Source of the DNA: Chitinophaga sp.
GTDB lineage: Bacteria > Bacteroidota > Bacteroidia > Chitinophagales > Chitinophagaceae
DNA: 64,000 nucleotides
Assembly: GCF_019236475.1 (NCBI RefSeq)
Contig: NZ_JAFAIX010000002.1
Span: forward strand, 186,001-250,000
Direction: 5' to 3'
Position numbers and translations under genes: made by a program. Positions 62,076 to 64,000 of this stretch are shown here, piece by piece (within the stretch, counting starts at the first letter, position 1; each line of letters begins with the position of its first letter). Under the pieces are notes generated by a model that saw only the letters and a program-made list of their open reading frames with translations, was not told where the DNA came from and made no database searches.

Positions 62076-63251
62076 ATGAAACTCTTCGGACGCAAACGCC
62101 CAGCTTCCACTGAAAAAAAATCGATCTTGCGGGAATGGCTCAATGCTGGCTTGTTTGCCATTGTGGCCGCTACGATTATCCGCATGTTCATTTTCGAAGC
62201 CTATTGCATTCCTTCGGGTTCTATGGAACGTACGCTACTGATCAATGATTACCTTTTTGTGAGTAACATAAGTTATGGCCCGCGTTTGCCCATGACTCCC
62301 CTAGCGATACCGCTAGTGCATAACAAAATGCCTTTTACCACCTATACCCCTTCTTACAGCACTGCATTTCAACTGCCATATAAGCGACTGCCAGGATTTA
62401 CTTCCGTGAGCAGAAATGATATTGTGGTATTTAATCTGCCTCCTGGTGATACCGTAGCTTTGGAAGTGGAGAGTTCTACCAGCTATTACGAACTGGTGCG
62501 CCAAATGGGACGCGAGCAGGTATGGAACCAGTTCCATATATTGGTTAGGCCGGTAGATAAAAAAGAAAATATTATCAAGCGCTGTGTCGGCGTACCTGGC
62601 GATACCATCTCTATCAGCAATAGTATTGTCAGTGTTAATCATCAGCCTGGATATAATGCTCCTACTGCAGAAATGCAATACCTTGTACAAACAAACGGGG
62701 AAGTGCTGAACCCTGTTCGCTTGAAGGAAATGGGCATCATTGATGAGCCAATGGCTACCGGACAGCCAGGATTGTATCTCTGTAATCTCAGTACCACCGA
62801 TGTGGAAACCATGAAAACCTGGTCTATCATTAAGAGCCTAACACCGTATACAGATCAGGAAAATGCGGATCCGGCGCTGTTTCCATACGATACCGCTCAG
62901 TTTCACTGGAACCAGGATAATTTCGGTCCGGTGGTGGTTCCTGCCAAAGGCGCTACTGTTCAATTGACTACCGCCAATATTCCGTTATACCGCAGAATCA
63001 TCCGTATTTATGAACACAATGACCTGAAAGAGGAAAATGGTCAGTTCATCATTAACGGACAGCCTGCCACTTCCTATACTTTCAAAATGAATTACTACTG
63101 GGTAATGGGCGATAACCGCCACAATTCCATAGATTCCCGCTACTGGGGATTTTTACCGGAAGATCACCTGGTGGGTAAGGCATGGATTACTTGGATGAGT
63201 TATGATCATGATGGCATCCGCTGGAGCCGGATCTTGAAAGCCATCCAATAA
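62076..63251 (+). CDS. lepB: Signal peptidase I
   Basis: The start ATG at 62076 (MKLFGRKRPASTEKKSILREW) gives 391 residues; the open frame to 61914 overlaps the divergent cold-shock gene and is not coding. One N-terminal transmembrane helix (GLFAIVAATIIRMFIF); catalytic Ser49 in PSGSM; general-base Lys168 in NIIKRCVGVPGDTI; box E MGDNRHNSIDSRYWGFLPEDHLVGKAWI. A long insertion between Ser and Lys boxes and a large C-terminal part fit the larger Bacteroidota form. It cleaves signal peptides of exported proteins. Confidence 0.96.
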   Translation: MKLFGRKRPASTEKKSILREWLNAGLFAIVAATIIRMFIFEAYCIPSGSMERTLLINDYLFVSNISYGPRLPMTPLAIPLVHNKMPFTTYTPSYSTAFQLPYKRLPGFTSVSRNDIVVFNLPPGDTVALEVESSTSYYELVRQMGREQVWNQFHILVRPVDKKENIIKRCVGVPGDTISISNSIVSVNHQPGYNAPTAEMQYLVQTNGEVLNPVRLKEMGIIDEPMATGQPGLYLCNLSTTDVETMKTWSIIKSLTPYTDQENADPALFPYDTAQFHWNQDNFGPVVVPAKGATVQLTTANIPLYRRIIRIYEHNDLKEENGQFIINGQPATSYTFKMNYYWVMGDNRHNSIDSRYWGFLPEDHLVGKAWITWMSYDHDGIRWSRILKAIQ

Positions 63252-63290
63252 TTGCTAGCTTATTACGGAAACATGCTATCATTTTATTCT

Positions 63291-63330
63291 AAAGCCATTC
63301 TTCTGTTTGAGGGATGGCTTTCTTATTTTT
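63291..63330 (+). terminator. Terminator of lepB
   Basis: AAAGCCAT and ATGGCTTT (63291-63298, 63314-63321) separated by a 15-base loop, then CTTATTTTT. Confidence 0.7.
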
Positions 63331-63350
63331 ATCATCTCAAAAATTAATAT

Positions 63351-64000
63351 ATGCCGGAACCCCGCGATTATAATACCATCAGTCCTTCCGCGAAGGCATT
63401 GCTTTTCCTCAAAAGCGTGACCCAAATACCTTATGCGCTGGAAGCGGCCACCATCGTGCATGCACCTGAACCTTTCCATCCGGATTTTGCAATAACACAG
63501 CCTTACTTCTGGGCCAGGGTTTTGCATTTTGAAGACCGCTACTGGAGTATTAATCAGCTATTGGAAGAACTCCCTATTCATAATATCTTGGAACTCTCTT
63601 CTGGCTTCTCTTTCCGAGGATTAAATACGGCGGAGCAACCAGGGTATTATTATATAGACACGGATCTGCCAGACCTGATTACCACCAAAGTGGCTTTGCT
63701 GGAGCAATTGCACCCCGGCCCGCTGGCAGGTAAACTGGAAGTACTGCCTTTGAATGCATTGGATGAAGCCGCTTTCGAAGCAATTGTAGCGCGATTTCCG
63801 CCCGGCCCTATAGTAATTGTAAACGAGGGATTGTTGATGTACCTGGATCCGGAAGAAAAGAAACGGCTATGTCAAATCATTCATAAAATCCTGCAAAAAC
63901 GTGGTGGCTACTGGATTACAGCCGACATCTACACCCGCGAAGAAGCAGCATTTACCGCTAAGTTGTATAGTCGCCCTGATGATCCGTTGATGGCCTTTTT
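63351..64000 (+). CDS. LCMT/PPM1-type SAM-dependent methyltransferase, N-terminal part
   Basis: The gene starts at ATG 63351 and runs off the right edge (216 codons visible). MPEPRDYNTISPSAKALLF is followed by a leucine-carboxyl-methyltransferase-like SAM fold: NILELSSGFSFRGLN (motif I), YYYIDTDLPDLITTKV (acidic end of strand 2), and VIVNEGLLMYLDPEEKKRL (motif with E-G-L-x-M-Y-L). Bacterial members methylate small carboxylates or polyketide intermediates. It lies 99 bp downstream of lepB. Confidence 0.88.
   Translation, partial: MPEPRDYNTISPSAKALLFLKSVTQIPYALEAATIVHAPEPFHPDFAITQPYFWARVLHFEDRYWSINQLLEELPIHNILELSSGFSFRGLNTAEQPGYYYIDTDLPDLITTKVALLEQLHPGPLAGKLEVLPLNALDEAAFEAIVARFPPGPIVIVNEGLLMYLDPEEKKRLCQIIHKILQKRGGYWITADIYTREEAAFTAKLYSRPDDPLMAF

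Overview
The window reads as chromosomal DNA of a Bacteroidota member, most likely of the Chitinophagaceae (Chitinophaga-like). This is inferred from a SusC-type TonB-linked outer-membrane protein, a sigma/FecR/TonB-receptor/DUF4249 cluster, many lipoproteins, a DUF3276 protein, a TAnnTTTG-type -7 promoter box and little Shine-Dalgarno use. No rRNA, tRNA, CRISPR array, insertion sequence or prophage was recognised. Most genes are housekeeping or envelope genes.

Layout. 0-8 kb: the 3' end of a susC-like gene, a large unrecognised secreted protein, two paralogous lipoproteins with an FDCDW-type motif flanking pyrR-pyrB and a peroxiredoxin. 8-18.6 kb: pruA, prfB (expressed through a programmed +1 frameshift at a UAA codon), a membrane protein, pgi, DUF3276, an ABC exporter subunit, purC and a DnaQ/GIY-YIG nuclease. 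18.9-22.2 kb: a co-directional cluster resembling quinone/electrophile detoxification genes (YceI, two-module glyoxalase-fold dioxygenase, esterase, OsmC, YjdI-CDGSH, YjdJ). 22.3-31 kb: split YeeE/YedE transporter, zinc-ribbon membrane protein plus SPFH-GYF protein, CopB-type P-ATPase, two esterases, acyl-CoA dehydrogenase. 31-39.7 kb: four paralogous lipoprotein genes plus a C-terminal fossil of a fifth, then a GH3 glycosidase. 39.9-45.2 kb: ECF sigma, FecR, TonB receptor with STN domain, DUF4249 lipoprotein. 45.2-51.4 kb: M1 peptidase, a small lipoprotein, an actin-like gene followed 9 bp later by a bactofilin gene, DUF3820, a DUF4136-like lipoprotein, an Lrp regulator. 51.4-56.1 kb: RNA methyltransferase, map, kptA, acyltransferase-like membrane protein, DUF4349. 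56.1-64 kb: a cobalamin riboswitch and a BtuG-like beta-propeller lipoprotein, a 71-bp tandem repeat, YccF, GNAT, YhcH, a PAS histidine kinase, a cold-shock protein, signal peptidase I and the 5' part of an LCMT-like methyltransferase.

The strongest candidate for something undescribed is the actin-like/bactofilin pair at 47.7-49.3 kb. The actin-like protein appears circularly permuted: the phosphate-1 hairpin that normally begins an actin/ParM fold lies at its C terminus, while its N terminus begins where the second part of the fold would. Next in interest are the prfB frameshift site, which uses UAA rather than UGA and carries an SD-like element in a lineage that makes little use of SD pairing, the lipoprotein array with an in-frame fossil copy behind a stop codon, and a riboswitch-controlled BtuG-like gene without an adjacent btuB.
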